From NCBI GenBank assembly GCA_020247005.1, contig JADCJN010000176.1, positions 1 through 44,548 of the forward strand: a DNA stretch of 44,548 nt, in the 5' to 3' direction. Shown here piece by piece: positions 26,722 to 35,741 of this stretch. Source of the DNA: Silvanigrellales bacterium. Its GTDB lineage: Bacteria > Bdellovibrionota_B > Oligoflexia > Silvanigrellales > Silvanigrellaceae. The translations under genes were made by a program, and so were the position numbers. The notes beneath the pieces were generated by a model. It worked only from the letters and a program-made list of their open reading frames with translations. It did not search any database and had not been told where the DNA came from. How positions within the stretch are numbered: the first letter of the stretch is position 1; each line of letters begins with the position of its first letter.

Positions 26722-27837
26722 ATGTATTTTTTCGTTATGTTTGTGTGTCTCGTGCTCAACGGCCTCATCGCCTGCGTCGAGATGGCCTTTGTGTCCGCGA
26801 GTCCGCACGAACTCAAGAAGCTTGCAGGGCAAGGAAACACACGCGCTGCCCGCATCCTCAAGCTCCGAACAAACCCGGAACGCACTCTTTCAGTGCTGCA
26901 AATCGGACTCACTCTTGTGAGCGCAGTGTCGGCAGCTGTGGGCGGCATGGGTGCCGAAGAGAAACTCGCACCCCTCTTTGAATCGGGCTTTGGGGTGTCA
27001 GAAGTCACGTCGGAATATTTAGCCCTCGCCTGCATCGTCATCCCCATCACCTTCCTGACCGTGGTGTTTGGCGAACTTGTGCCGAAAGCGTTCGCATTGC
27101 GCGAAGCCGTGCGCATTGATCTTTGGGCGGTGCGAGTGCTTGAGGTCGCTGACCGGGTTCTTGCGCCGGCTATCACCTGCATGGAAGTGGTCACGAAGGC
27201 GGTGGTGAAACTCTTTGGCCGCTCGCGCGCTCACAGCGACGAGTTCGAGGATCCTCCCATCGTTCTTCTCGAGGGCATGTCGGAAAGCAACCGTGCTTAC
27301 GTGCGCGCCATGGCCGAGCTCGTGCAGTGCAAACTCGAAGACATTCTTGTTCCCTTTTCACGGGTCGCCACGCTCGACTATGCCATGGACCCCGACACTG
27401 TGCTGCGTGTGATGCTGGCCTCGGGACACACGCGCCTGCCTGTTCTTTCCAACAGCGACGTTGTTGGTTTTTTGCATGCGAAGGAGTTTGCCGCCGCGTG
27501 TTTGTTGCATGGGCATCGCCATTGGCACCAAACCATTCGCCCCCTGTACCGAGTGTACGTGAATGCCACTCCACTCGACGTCTTGCGCGACCTGCAGGAG
27601 CGCAAAGAGCGCATTGTTCTTGTGGTGGGAGGGCATGGTGACCTGGTGGGGCTCGTGTCGGTGGAAGACATCCTCGAGCACGCTGTGGGCCATGAGCGTA
27701 TGGTGGAAGAAAAATCTGCAATACAGCGTGCGGGTGCAACGGCCGTCGATGAAAGTATTCCAGGGGATGGAGCGTTGCCTCTGGAGGGAGCCAAGAAATC
27801 GCCCGAAAGCACCCCGAACAGGGACGCTGAGCAGTGA
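26722..27837 (+). CDS. CNNM/CorC-type membrane protein with CBS domains
   Basis: The 371-residue inner-membrane protein has a DUF21 (CNNM) N-terminal half with three hydrophobic segments: the start (MYFFVMFVCLVLNGLIACVE), LSVLQIGLTLVSAVSAAVGG, and LALACIVIPITFLTVVFGELVPKAFAL. These hold the conserved ERTLSVLQIG and GELVPK motifs. A paired CBS region follows (about 195-330, ending VVGGHGDLVGLVSVEDILE). The C-terminal CorC-HlyC domain is absent and replaced by a short Pro/Glu-rich tail. The family mediates Mg2+/Co2+ efflux or Na+ coupled transport. The start is uncertain: MYFF (26722), MEMYFF (26716) and TTG 26698 are all in frame; GGGG lies nine bases before MYFF. Confidence 0.85.
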   Translation: MYFFVMFVCLVLNGLIACVEMAFVSASPHELKKLAGQGNTRAARILKLRTNPERTLSVLQIGLTLVSAVSAAVGGMGAEEKLAPLFESGFGVSEVTSEYLALACIVIPITFLTVVFGELVPKAFALREAVRIDLWAVRVLEVADRVLAPAITCMEVVTKAVVKLFGRSRAHSDEFEDPPIVLLEGMSESNRAYVRAMAELVQCKLEDILVPFSRVATLDYAMDPDTVLRVMLASGHTRLPVLSNSDVVGFLHAKEFAAACLLHGHRHWHQTIRPLYRVYVNATPLDVLRDLQERKERIVLVVGGHGDLVGLVSVEDILEHAVGHERMVEEKSAIQRAGATAVDESIPGDGALPLEGAKKSPESTPNRDAEQ

Positions 27838-27886
27838 TTGACTACGGGAGCTCCTTGCCCTGGCTTTCCAAGAAGCCTCAGTGCGC

Positions 27887-29998
27887 TTAAGGCATGGCGC
27901 CGGGCTGAACGAGGCGGAGAACTTTTTCAGCACGGCCAATGTTCCCCAGGCCCGCTGGCTCCGGGCGAAGTGCTTCCAAATATCGTGTGCCTATGAGTTC
28001 ACCCCAACACGTGACAGACCCATTCGCATGGCGCGCGCAGGTGTGCTTGCCGCTTGCCGCTACTTCAACGGCATCAGCAACACCTTCTACCGTTGTGGGA
28101 ACAAGCACATTGCTGCTCAAGCCGCTCCCTCCCAGGTTTCCCCATCCGTTGTAACTCTCCAGTTGGAGCCCAGGCACTTTACGGTTTCGTCGTTCAAAAG
28201 AGCGCACATGACCTGGGACCCCACTGCCAACTTTGACACCCCAGTCAAACCCGGGATGGGTACGGGCGAATTTTGGTTTGTTGTGGTGCCGTCGCCAAGT
28301 TGACCTACGTTGTTGAGTCCCCAGCAGCTGACCGAGGCGTCAGAGTGCACGACACAGGCATGCTGTCCGCCCACGTGAACACTTTGAGCATCCGAGATGC
28401 CTGTGACGCTCAAAGGCGTTCCTGAAGATGTGACTTTTGGGTCTACTCCCAGGCCAGCCCATGGCGAGGATCCCCAGCATTTCACCTCACCAGAAGTCAA
28501 GCGCGCACAGTTCCAGTCGCCGCCAAGGCTGATTTGGGTGGCTCCCGAAATCCCGGAAATGGAACCAGGGTGCAAATTGTCGCTGACCGGACCGGGGGAA
28601 TTGGGCCCCCAGCATCGCACGGCGCCGTTGGTGTCGAGGAGGCAGTTGTGCGCGAAACCCGCCTGGAGAGAATTTGCAAAAATTCCAGGAGACTCCGACA
28701 AGGGAATGGGACTCGGGTAAAGATTATTGATGCCTGTGTCTATTCCCAACTGCCCCAGCGTGTTCGAACCCCAGCAGCGGACTCTGCCCGACGACAAGAG
28801 CGCGCAGTGGTGGGTGTTGTTTCCTGCAAAAGCAGACACCCCCGACAGCCCTGGTATAACCTGAGGCACTGTGGACTCAGAGGAGTCAATGCCTCCTCCC
28901 CAGCATGTGAGACGCCCGTCGTCGAGACCCGCACACATTCCCGTACGGGCCACACCAAGGTAACGAGCTCGCCCGTCGATGCCAGGCACGCCAACCGGAG
29001 TCAGGCTGTCTGTCACAGTGCCATCGCTTGCGATGGACGCAGCGTATCCCCAACAGAGCACGGATCCTTCTTGAGTTAAAGCACACGTGCCCGAGTCGCG
29101 CGGCACAGCCATGGCGGCATTTGAAATTCCAGGAACCACCTTCGGTGAAAGGGCGTCTGCCAGGGTGCCATCGCCAATTTGGCCCGACCAGTTCGATCCC
29201 CAGCAGGCAACCTCGCTGTTGTGCTTTACGGCGCAGGTGTGCCAGCCCTCCCTTGCGTTTGAGGCAATGGATTTCACGGCAAGAGGAAGCGCTGTGACCT
29301 CCACGGGAACAGAACTGTCGACTTGCGTCCCAATGCCAAGCTGTCCTTGTCCATTGTACCCCCAGCACCCCGAGCAGTGCTTTTTTGCTGCCTTCACTCA
29401 GCTTCCAAGTCGAGGCCAGGGCATTGGAAGTGGCAACGACAAGAGCCGTGTCGACGCCGAGCTCTTGAAAAACATCGCTCAGAAGGCGCAACGCCTCGCT
29501 AGAATCCTTGATGGCTGAGACGAGGGCAAGGGAGGCCGCGGCGTAGAGACCCGCCCGCGCCGTTTCGGTGTCAGACGCTTTTAAAGGCTTGCCTTCCGCC
29601 TTTGCCGCTTCTGACAAGGCAGCAGGCAGCGAATCGGCAACCGTCAGAAGCGTGGAAGCGAGTTCTTCAGCAGTCAAATTCAAGTTTTTGGCAAGGAGCC
29701 GAGGGAGTGCGGCAAGTATTTTTTGAGCATCCGAAACGGCACCGTTGGACGACGAAAGCACGCGCAGGCTGCCTAAGAGGGCAGCCCTTCGGGGCGCGGG
29801 AATGCGCTTCCTTTCCAGAGCAGAGTTCACAGCGCGCAGCAAAACCTCACGACGCGCAGACGGAGTGCTCGCTCTTTTTGAAGACGAGGGATCGAGAGCC
29901 ACGTCATCGACTGCAATCTGTGACTTCCGACACCCGAGGGTCACTATCGCCAAAATCACAAGAAACGGGAGACTCTTCCGCGCGTACGTCATTGTCAT
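27887..29998 (-). pseudogene. RCC1-repeat lipoprotein gene broken by two frame disruptions
   Basis: The gene starts with a clear lipoprotein leader (LPFLVILAIVTLGC, Cys about 23) and a helical N-terminal domain of about 180 residues. A run of RCC1-like repeats follows, each with HxCA...C[W/L]G-x-N-x2-G-x-LG. I count ten C[W/L]G motifs. No single frame carries it all. The first frame stops making sense at a run of six A (plus-strand T6 at 29381-29386), and the repeats continue in the +1 frame. At 28154-28167 the frame returns to the first one. GAGGTG precedes the ATG at 29998. RCC1-type propellers in bacteria are usually secreted or surface proteins. It may be a decayed gene, a phase-variable gene, or contain one sequencing error; the second lesion does not look like an error. 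Confidence 0.8.
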
Positions 29999-30213
29999 TT
30001 CCCACCTCTACCGTGCGCATAGGCGTGCGTGCTCAACTTCTGAAGTGGAGGGCGCGAGCGTCCCTGAAGAACGCCTCTTGGCAGCGACGTTGGCGTCAGA
30101 TGGTTCAAAATCCTCTGCAATTTCATTGATCCATGCGCCCGCCTTCACTCTGTGGAATTCCGACCGAAAAGAGGGGGACAAGAAGGCGGGCTCAGGATTT
30201 TTGGAGAATGAAA

Positions 30214-31215
30214 ATGAAACCAGCCCTGAAGTTGAAGTGTTCGCTGAGCCTCGCACTGAGTCTGTGTGCCTGCGGTCTTCCAGAGATAAAAGAAGAGGTC
30301 AGCACACCTGAAAATTCAGGGGCCTGTTCCATTGCATCGCTGTCTCTTGTCAATGGACTGGAGTCGAGCGAGCATCCCGCCGTTGGCCTCCTTTTGCGCC
30401 TCAATTCCATGAAGACGCTTGCAGTGGGAGCCTGCACCGGGACGTTTGTCGATTCGACGACCATGATCACATCGGCCCACTGCGTCGATGCATCGGAAAA
30501 TGGAGGCGTCATTTTTGTTCCGGGGGATGCCCCCAATCTCTCGAATCCGAACTTCAAGTCTGTGTCCGCACTCAAGGTCTTTCACCTTGGTCTGACCCAC
30601 GAGGATTTCGTCGATGGAGACTCCTCGGTGGAAGTTCGCGCAAAAGACCTGGCAGTGGTTGTCTTTCCCGAGGGAACCGCTCCCGGCGTCGCGGGCCTTG
30701 CGGCGGCGCGACCGGCGCCTGGTTCCCGTGTGACCATGGTCGGATACGGATCAACCCAGTGGGTGGATGCGGTGGGGACAAGCACCACGCCTCGAAAGCG
30801 GGTGGGAACAAACCTGGTTCAAAGTGTCTCGGGAGAGGGGTTTTCCGACCTCTTTGTCGATGTCGGATTCGTGTCTGCCGAGGAAAGCGACGCGAAAGCT
30901 GAAGACGGCTCTGCCGCCATGGCTTCCAGGGGCGATTCCGGTGGCCCCATCCTCATGAATGGGATGATTGCGGGAGTCGCAAGCCAAGCAGGGGCCACGG
31001 GGGATTCTCCGATGCTTTACTTTGCTTCGTACGTGAGTCCGCTTTCGCCGGAGGCCACAAACTTGTTTGGAGCGGCGCGCAAGGGAGGCGCGGTGATTCC
31101 AGAGCCCGGAGTGGCGCCCAAGATGCCTCTGCCGCCCTCGGAGCCCACTTCGGAGTTGCCTGAGCAAAAGTCGAAGTCGACATCTCCTGCAACCCAAGCG
31201 CCCAATTGCCTTTGA
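30214..31215 (+). CDS. Trypsin-like serine protease, lipoprotein
   Basis: The 333-residue product has the leader MKPALKLKCSLSLALSLCAC (lipobox Cys about 20) and a chymotrypsin-fold domain. All three catalytic residues are recognisable: His in MITSAHCVDA, Asp in AKDLAVVVFP and Ser in ASRGDSGGPIL. A disulfide-type Cys precedes the His (ACTGTFVDSTTMITSAHC). The last 50 residues are Pro/Ser-rich (PSEPTSELPEQKSK) and may be a linker to the cell surface. I chose ATG 30214 because TTGGAG lies seven bases before it; another ATG lies two codons upstream (30208). The gene is divergent from the RCC1 gene and ends 8 bases from the mlaD stop. Confidence 0.9.
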   Translation: MKPALKLKCSLSLALSLCACGLPEIKEEVSTPENSGACSIASLSLVNGLESSEHPAVGLLLRLNSMKTLAVGACTGTFVDSTTMITSAHCVDASENGGVIFVPGDAPNLSNPNFKSVSALKVFHLGLTHEDFVDGDSSVEVRAKDLAVVVFPEGTAPGVAGLAAARPAPGSRVTMVGYGSTQWVDAVGTSTTPRKRVGTNLVQSVSGEGFSDLFVDVGFVSAEESDAKAEDGSAAMASRGDSGGPILMNGMIAGVASQAGATGDSPMLYFASYVSPLSPEATNLFGAARKGGAVIPEPGVAPKMPLPPSEPTSELPEQKSKSTSPATQAPNCL

Positions 31216-31223
31216 AGCTTCGA

Positions 31224-32765
31224 TCACTTCGCCATGGAAGACAACGACGCTGCTCCAATCACGGCTTTCAGATCTTCGTCGGTGAAGCGGAGTCCGGCGC
31301 CCACGAAAGCCACAGGCCGTGGGGTGCGGCCAATGTTGTCGGCGCCGCCCGTCACGTAAAAGTTCGGCGTCACGAAAACGTTGGAATAGGCCTTCACACG
31401 TGCAAAGCCTTTTGTGGAGTCGGTGCCTTCGAATTGGTCGTCGCCGAAGTTGAAGACTTCCACAGCGGTGGCGACACGGTCGCCAAAGAGGTAGAGGTCG
31501 CCTGCCACGCCTGCGTAGCTTTCGAAAAGTCCAAACCGAACGCCCACGGCTTCGTAACGCTTCGCGAACTGCGCGTTGAAACGCAGACGGCCTCTGTCTT
31601 CCGGCGTGCGTTCCACTGTTGTGGTGCCGCCATCGGCATTGGGCGATGACGTCGTGATGACGCGCTTGCGGGCCGCTGGGCTGTCGGAAATCCCAAGGAG
31701 GTAGTAGCGGTCGGGCCGGGTGGAAAGACGCACATTGAAGTGGTTGCCATAGCGGCCCAATGCCACGTTTTCTTTCGAGCGGACCTCACCCTTGTAGTCG
31801 ACCTCCACCTGCAGCTTTGTGGCGGGCGCAAGTACGTCCTTGATGCTTTTGAGGGTCGAACGGATGTCGTTGGCGGTGTCGTCTTTGCTCACCAACTGCC
31901 CCAACGTCCCTTCGCCCTTTTCCACTTTGTCGACAATGAGCTGCACTTTCGACGAGGCCTGCCGGATGTTCAACATGGAGTCGTCGATGCTCGCAATGAT
32001 GTTTTCCATGCGGCCCTTGTTTGGCCCCGTGACCATCGTCTTGAGTTCCGACGTGAAGGCTTTGACGTCCGACATGCTCGACTGAACCGAGGCGATGACT
32101 TCGTCGATGCGGCCATCGTTGCGTTCCAGCATGGCGTTCACACGTTCGGTGGATTCGCGCAGGTTCGCAATGATGCGCGCGACGTTTTCTTTTTCAGTTG
32201 AAATGACGTTGCGGGTGTCCGCCGTAATGGCTTCGATGTTTGCCAAAATATTCTGGAGGGAGTTCTTCCCGCCTTCTGATCCGAGCACCTTTGAAAGCGT
32301 GCTCGACACGGTTTTGATGTCGGTGGCAATGGAACCCATGGACGCCATGAGCGCGCTCATGTCGTTGAGTTCTTTCATTTTGGGGATCATTTCCCCAGGA
32401 CGAAGATTCTCTTCGGAGCCTTCGGCGCGAACAACTTCGAGGTAAACGTCGCCGAGAATGCCTTTGCTGCGAAGCTCAATGAATGACCCTTTCGGGATGC
32501 CAACCTTCGAACTGATTTTGAAGTTCACCCTCGCCCCTTTTGGGAGGATGTCGATGCTTGTGACTTCACCCACCTGCACGCCGCTCGTGCGCACCTGGGT
32601 GCGTTGCCCTACGCCCCCGACGTTGTCGAGGACTGTATAAAAGTCGATGGCGCGGGAGCTGAAGGGATTGCCCTCGAGCGTGACAATGAGTGTCCCCAAG
32701 ATGCCGAAACCGGCCACCGCGAAGAGACCCACTTTTAATTCTGTCGACACACTACGGGTGAGCAT
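31224..32765 (-). CDS. mlaD: MlaD-like MCE protein fused to a probable outer-membrane barrel
   Basis: The 513-residue product has an inner-membrane anchor (KVGLFAVAGFGILGTLIV, about 11-28), an MCE domain (about 37-115, with VGQRTQVRTSGVQVGEV and SKGILGDVYLEVV), then a long helical section (about 130-310). The last 200 residues alternate polar and hydrophobic positions in the manner of an outer-membrane barrel (YYLLGISD, RLRFNAQFAKRYEAVGVRFGLFE, FYVTGGADNIGR, FVGAGLRF). MCE proteins form hexameric rings that shuttle phospholipids between membranes. A C-terminal barrel would let one protein span the envelope, as reported for the Veillonella Mla system. GCAGGT lies upstream of the ATG. It is separated from mlaF by 209 bases, unlike the tight spacing of the other operon genes. 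Confidence 0.88.
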   Translation of the reverse strand: MLTRSVSTELKVGLFAVAGFGILGTLIVTLEGNPFSSRAIDFYTVLDNVGGVGQRTQVRTSGVQVGEVTSIDILPKGARVNFKISSKVGIPKGSFIELRSKGILGDVYLEVVRAEGSEENLRPGEMIPKMKELNDMSALMASMGSIATDIKTVSSTLSKVLGSEGGKNSLQNILANIEAITADTRNVISTEKENVARIIANLRESTERVNAMLERNDGRIDEVIASVQSSMSDVKAFTSELKTMVTGPNKGRMENIIASIDDSMLNIRQASSKVQLIVDKVEKGEGTLGQLVSKDDTANDIRSTLKSIKDVLAPATKLQVEVDYKGEVRSKENVALGRYGNHFNVRLSTRPDRYYLLGISDSPAARKRVITTSSPNADGGTTTVERTPEDRGRLRFNAQFAKRYEAVGVRFGLFESYAGVAGDLYLFGDRVATAVEVFNFGDDQFEGTDSTKGFARVKAYSNVFVTPNFYVTGGADNIGRTPRPVAFVGAGLRFTDEDLKAVIGAASLSSMAK

Positions 32766-32776
32766 GGTTACCTGCG

Positions 32777-32790
32777 CCCTTAAATAAGGG
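32777..32790. promoter_or_regulatory. Palindrome upstream of mlaD
   Basis: The sequence CCCTTAAATAAGGG is a perfect inverted repeat with 6-base arms around two bases, starting 12 bases before the mlaD start. It could be an operator or overlap a -10 element; no protein can be assigned. Confidence 0.3.
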
Positions 32791-32974
32791 AATTGGACAG
32801 GGGAATCGGGTTCTGGATTTCAAGCGAACATTCCAAGAGTAACAGAGGTGTCGGTTGGAAAAACGAGAAGCCTCATGGGAAATTCTTGCCGCATCCGCCA
32901 AGAAGCATCAAAGAAACAGCGCCAAAGCAAGGTTGTCAAGCCGAGGAGCCGCTCTTTCGTGCGTCTTGCCGAAG

Positions 32975-33760
32975 TCATGTGATGGGCTTTGAAAGGGGAC
33001 CTTCCAGACCACCCTCAAGGAATTGCCTGATGAGCGGGTCTTGGCTTTTGCGGAACTCGTCGGGAGTTCCCTGAAGAAAGACTTTACCTTCGTGCAAGAA
33101 CACGATGTCGTCGGCCACATGGAGAATCGAGCGCACATCGTGACTGATGACCACCGAAGAAAGCGTTTTTCCTTGCTTCGTTCTTTGCGTCTGCATGTCG
33201 ACAATGAGCTTGTCAATGAGCTCACTCACCAAGGAGTCCATACCTGTCGTGGGCTCATCGTAAAGAAGGAGCTTGGGGTCGAGGGAAAGGGCTCGCGCCA
33301 AACCAACGCGTTTCTTTTCACCAATGGAAAGTTCTGTCGGGAATTTGTTGCCGATGCCGGGCAAACCCACAGACTCCAAGAGCTCTTCCACGCGAGCATT
33401 TTTTTCCTTCAGGGTGGTGCCTTTTTGTTCGTTTAAGGCAAAAGCAACGTTTTCTGAAACAGAAAGAGAGTCGAAAAGGGCCCCGTCTTGGAACAAGAGT
33501 CCTATTTTTCTTCTTTCGGCTTCCCAGGTGCGTTGCGACGCGTTGGACATGTCTTGCCCGTCGAAAGAGACACGCCCCACGTCAGGTTTCAGTATTCCCA
33601 CAATGTGTTTGATGGAAACAGACTTGCCTTCGCCGGATCGCCCAATGATGAAAGTGATGCCCCCTTCTTTCACCGACAGTGTGATACCGCGCAGCACTTT
33701 GTTCGACCCGAAGGTTTTGTGCACGTTGTGGAATTCGACGATGTTGCGAGCGGGGTTCAA
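32975..33760 (-). CDS. mlaF: MlaF-like ABC transporter ATPase
   Basis: The 261-residue ABC ATPase has Walker A GRSGEGKS, a Q-loop LLFQDGALFDSLSVSENVAF typical of MlaF/Mkl, signature LSIGEKKRVGLARAL, Walker B LLLYDEPTTGMD and the H-loop VVISHD. It powers phospholipid movement through the MlaE-MlaD complex at the inner membrane. The signature reads LSIGE where most MlaF proteins have LSGGM or LSGGQ. The start is TTG (33758-33760), 10 bases after the mlaE stop; the frame has no ATG or GTG upstream before a stop. It is downstream of mlaE on the same strand. Confidence 0.93.
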   Translation of the reverse strand: MNPARNIVEFHNVHKTFGSNKVLRGITLSVKEGGITFIIGRSGEGKSVSIKHIVGILKPDVGRVSFDGQDMSNASQRTWEAERRKIGLLFQDGALFDSLSVSENVAFALNEQKGTTLKEKNARVEELLESVGLPGIGNKFPTELSIGEKKRVGLARALSLDPKLLLYDEPTTGMDSLVSELIDKLIVDMQTQRTKQGKTLSSVVISHDVRSILHVADDIVFLHEGKVFLQGTPDEFRKSQDPLIRQFLEGGLEGPLSKPIT

Positions 33761-33770
33761 GCTCTTGGGC

Positions 33771-34553
33771 TCACTTCATTTGAAAATATGTGATGAAGAA
33801 GTCGATAATCAGAATGGCGAGCAGCGAGGTGACCACGGCCTGAGTCGTGGCTTCTCCGACGCCTTTGGCGCCTCCACGGGCATAATACCCACGGTAACAC
33901 GCGACTGAAGAGAGAATGAATCCGAACACTGTGGCTTTGAAAAGGCCCTTTCGAATGTCAGACACCCACACGAGTTGTTGAAGTTGGCTCAGAAAGACTT
34001 GGCTGTCGACCTTGAAGAGAGTTTGTCCTACAACATAGCAGCCAAGAACCCCCAAGGTCAGGAAAATTCCCGAGAGCACAGGCATCATCAGCGTGGCAGC
34101 CAGCACGCGAGGCACAATGAGGTAACTGATGGGGTCAACGCCCATGGCTTCCATGGCATCTATCTGCTCGTTCACTCTCATGGTCGCAATTTCAGCCGCC
34201 ATGGCAGCACCCGCACGCCCTGTGACAATAAACCCGCACATGACAGGGGCGAGCTCGAGGGCGAGGCTTTTTCCTGTAGCCGCTCCCATAATGCCTTCAG
34301 CCTGAAAAAGACCGAAGATTTTGCCGAGCTGGAGTCCAAGCACAGCGCCCGTAAAAACAGACGACAGCAAAATGATGTTGAAGCTCTTGTTGCCCACGAA
34401 ATGGAGCTGCCGAAAAACGAGCCGAACACGGTAAGGCGGCCGCACCATCCAATAAAAAACTTCTCGAAGGAGCAGAGTATATCGACCCATCCCAATGACG
34501 CTTTTGCGCAGCGAAGAACCGAAACTTTCGAGACTCCGCAGGACAAATTCCAT
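33771..34553 (-). CDS. mlaE: MlaE-like ABC permease
   Basis: The 260-residue permease of the MlaE family carries the diagnostic loop ATMRVNEQIDAMEAMGVDPISYLIVPRV and the preceding TGRAGAAMAAEIA. Five to six hydrophobic segments are visible, starting at about residue 58 (NIILLSSVFTGAVLGLQLG) and ending at the C terminus (LLAILIIDFFITYFQ). It forms the dimeric membrane core on which MlaF (ATPase) and MlaD (MCE ring) assemble. Its ATG directly abuts the TAA of the upstream Get3-like gene (TAAATG), so translation is very likely coupled. No STAS protein MlaB is nearby. Confidence 0.94.
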   Translation of the reverse strand: MEFVLRSLESFGSSLRKSVIGMGRYTLLLREVFYWMVRPPYRVRLVFRQLHFVGNKSFNIILLSSVFTGAVLGLQLGKIFGLFQAEGIMGAATGKSLALELAPVMCGFIVTGRAGAAMAAEIATMRVNEQIDAMEAMGVDPISYLIVPRVLAATLMMPVLSGIFLTLGVLGCYVVGQTLFKVDSQVFLSQLQQLVWVSDIRKGLFKATVFGFILSSVACYRGYYARGGAKGVGEATTQAVVTSLLAILIIDFFITYFQMK

Positions 34554-35741
34554 TTAGGGCCTCCCTTGCACGGCAGCTGAAGAAGGTTGTTCCGCGAGCT
34601 TTTCACGTAGGAGCTCGCCTAAGCCTGCCAAATCGTCCATGCGGACTTCACGCGCCGCATCGAGCTTCGATGCGATGGGAAGTAGAGCAATCCGTTTCGG
34701 GCTGAAGCGTGCCATGCTTTGTGTCACCTTGTCTTGTGTGCGAACATAACTCGAGAGCGAATTCGCGAAGAAGCGCGCATGGGAAGCACCCTCCTTGGAA
34801 GCTTCCTCCGCTGCCTTTGGCAAGAGGCCCTGCCCCGCAGGCTCAGCCAGAAACGCCGCGAAGGCCGAGTCGGCACGGAGGGCATCAGGAAAGCTGCGAT
34901 TGATGGCAACGTAAACATTTTGCGCATTGAAAGAGCGAAGCACACTTCCCAGTTCAAGGCTCACCCGAGCGGCATCATCGCGCACTGCCGTAACAAGGTA
35001 AAAGGAGGTTTCGGGGCTGGCAAGCCAAACCCTCGCCCGTTCAAGCCGCGTAAGCATCCGCACAAAAACTTCGTCGAGCAAAATCAGGAATTCGCCGAAG
35101 TTGATGAGGAACGTTTGTCCGCCGATTTGCGCAAGCCCATCGAGCACACGCCTTGCACCGGCTTTCACCACCTTTTGCCAGAGCGTCGACTTTTGTTCTC
35201 GCTCACCCACGAAGGCTTTGAGCCAGTCAACAAGTTTGGAGTCGAGAAATTCCATGAGGCGGCCGGGCTTGGTGAGAAAGTCGATGGCGTGAACACCGGG
35301 TGCGGTGTCGATGACGAGATCTTCGAGTTCGGGCCATTGCTCGAGCCATTCCGCCATGCGCACGGCTGCGAAGGTGTCTGTGCTCGACGCAATTTTGTCG
35401 GCCACGGCTTTAAAAAACGGATTGGTGAAAAGCGTTTCTTCCACATCGTTCGGAAGACCTTGTTCGCGCACCCAGCGTCGGAAACTCTCGCCCACGTGGA
35501 GAAGAGAAGCTCGCAATTCGCCCTCCCCTTCCTTGTAGAGCGTGCGTCCGGTTTCCGGGAGGTCGCCCGCTGACAAGGCGCTTTGAAGGCGCTTGGCCGG
35601 GTCGATGGACAGCAGTGCAACCTTGCGTCCTGAACGGGCCAACGCGGCCGCGTAGCCCGCGGAAAGCGTTGTTTTTCCAACGCCGCCAGCACCCAGGAAA
35701 ATGTGAAGGCGAGGCCAACGAGACCCCTGATGTTTCGTCAT
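34554..35741 (-). CDS. Get3/ArsA-like ATPase, second of a pair
   Basis: The 395-residue protein is a SIMIBI-class ATPase with the P-loop GAGGVGKTTLSAG (residues about 17-29), a switch-I-like LLSIDPAKRLQSAL and a Walker-B-like VIDTAPGVHAIDFL. In this family the first residues usually read GKGGVGKT; here the signature Lys at the second position is Ala, while the P-loop Lys remains. A long helical insertion (about 165-260) could be the client-binding groove. No arsenite-binding Cys pattern is visible, so arsenite export is unlikely; a Get3-like role in handling membrane proteins fits better. The ATG overlaps the stop of its upstream paralogue by 4 bases. Mycobacteria have a comparable pair (Rv3679-Rv3680). 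Confidence 0.85.
   Translation of the reverse strand: MTKHQGSRWPRLHIFLGAGGVGKTTLSAGYAAALARSGRKVALLSIDPAKRLQSALSAGDLPETGRTLYKEGEGELRASLLHVGESFRRWVREQGLPNDVEETLFTNPFFKAVADKIASSTDTFAAVRMAEWLEQWPELEDLVIDTAPGVHAIDFLTKPGRLMEFLDSKLVDWLKAFVGEREQKSTLWQKVVKAGARRVLDGLAQIGGQTFLINFGEFLILLDEVFVRMLTRLERARVWLASPETSFYLVTAVRDDAARVSLELGSVLRSFNAQNVYVAINRSFPDALRADSAFAAFLAEPAGQGLLPKAAEEASKEGASHARFFANSLSSYVRTQDKVTQSMARFSPKRIALLPIASKLDAAREVRMDDLAGLGELLREKLAEQPSSAAVQGRP

Noticed and set aside
29345-29405. Programmed ribosomal frameshift at the A6 run
   Set aside because: The phase needed is +1, while A-rich slippery heptamers normally give -1; a second unrelated lesion exists further on, so gene decay or phase variation fits better.
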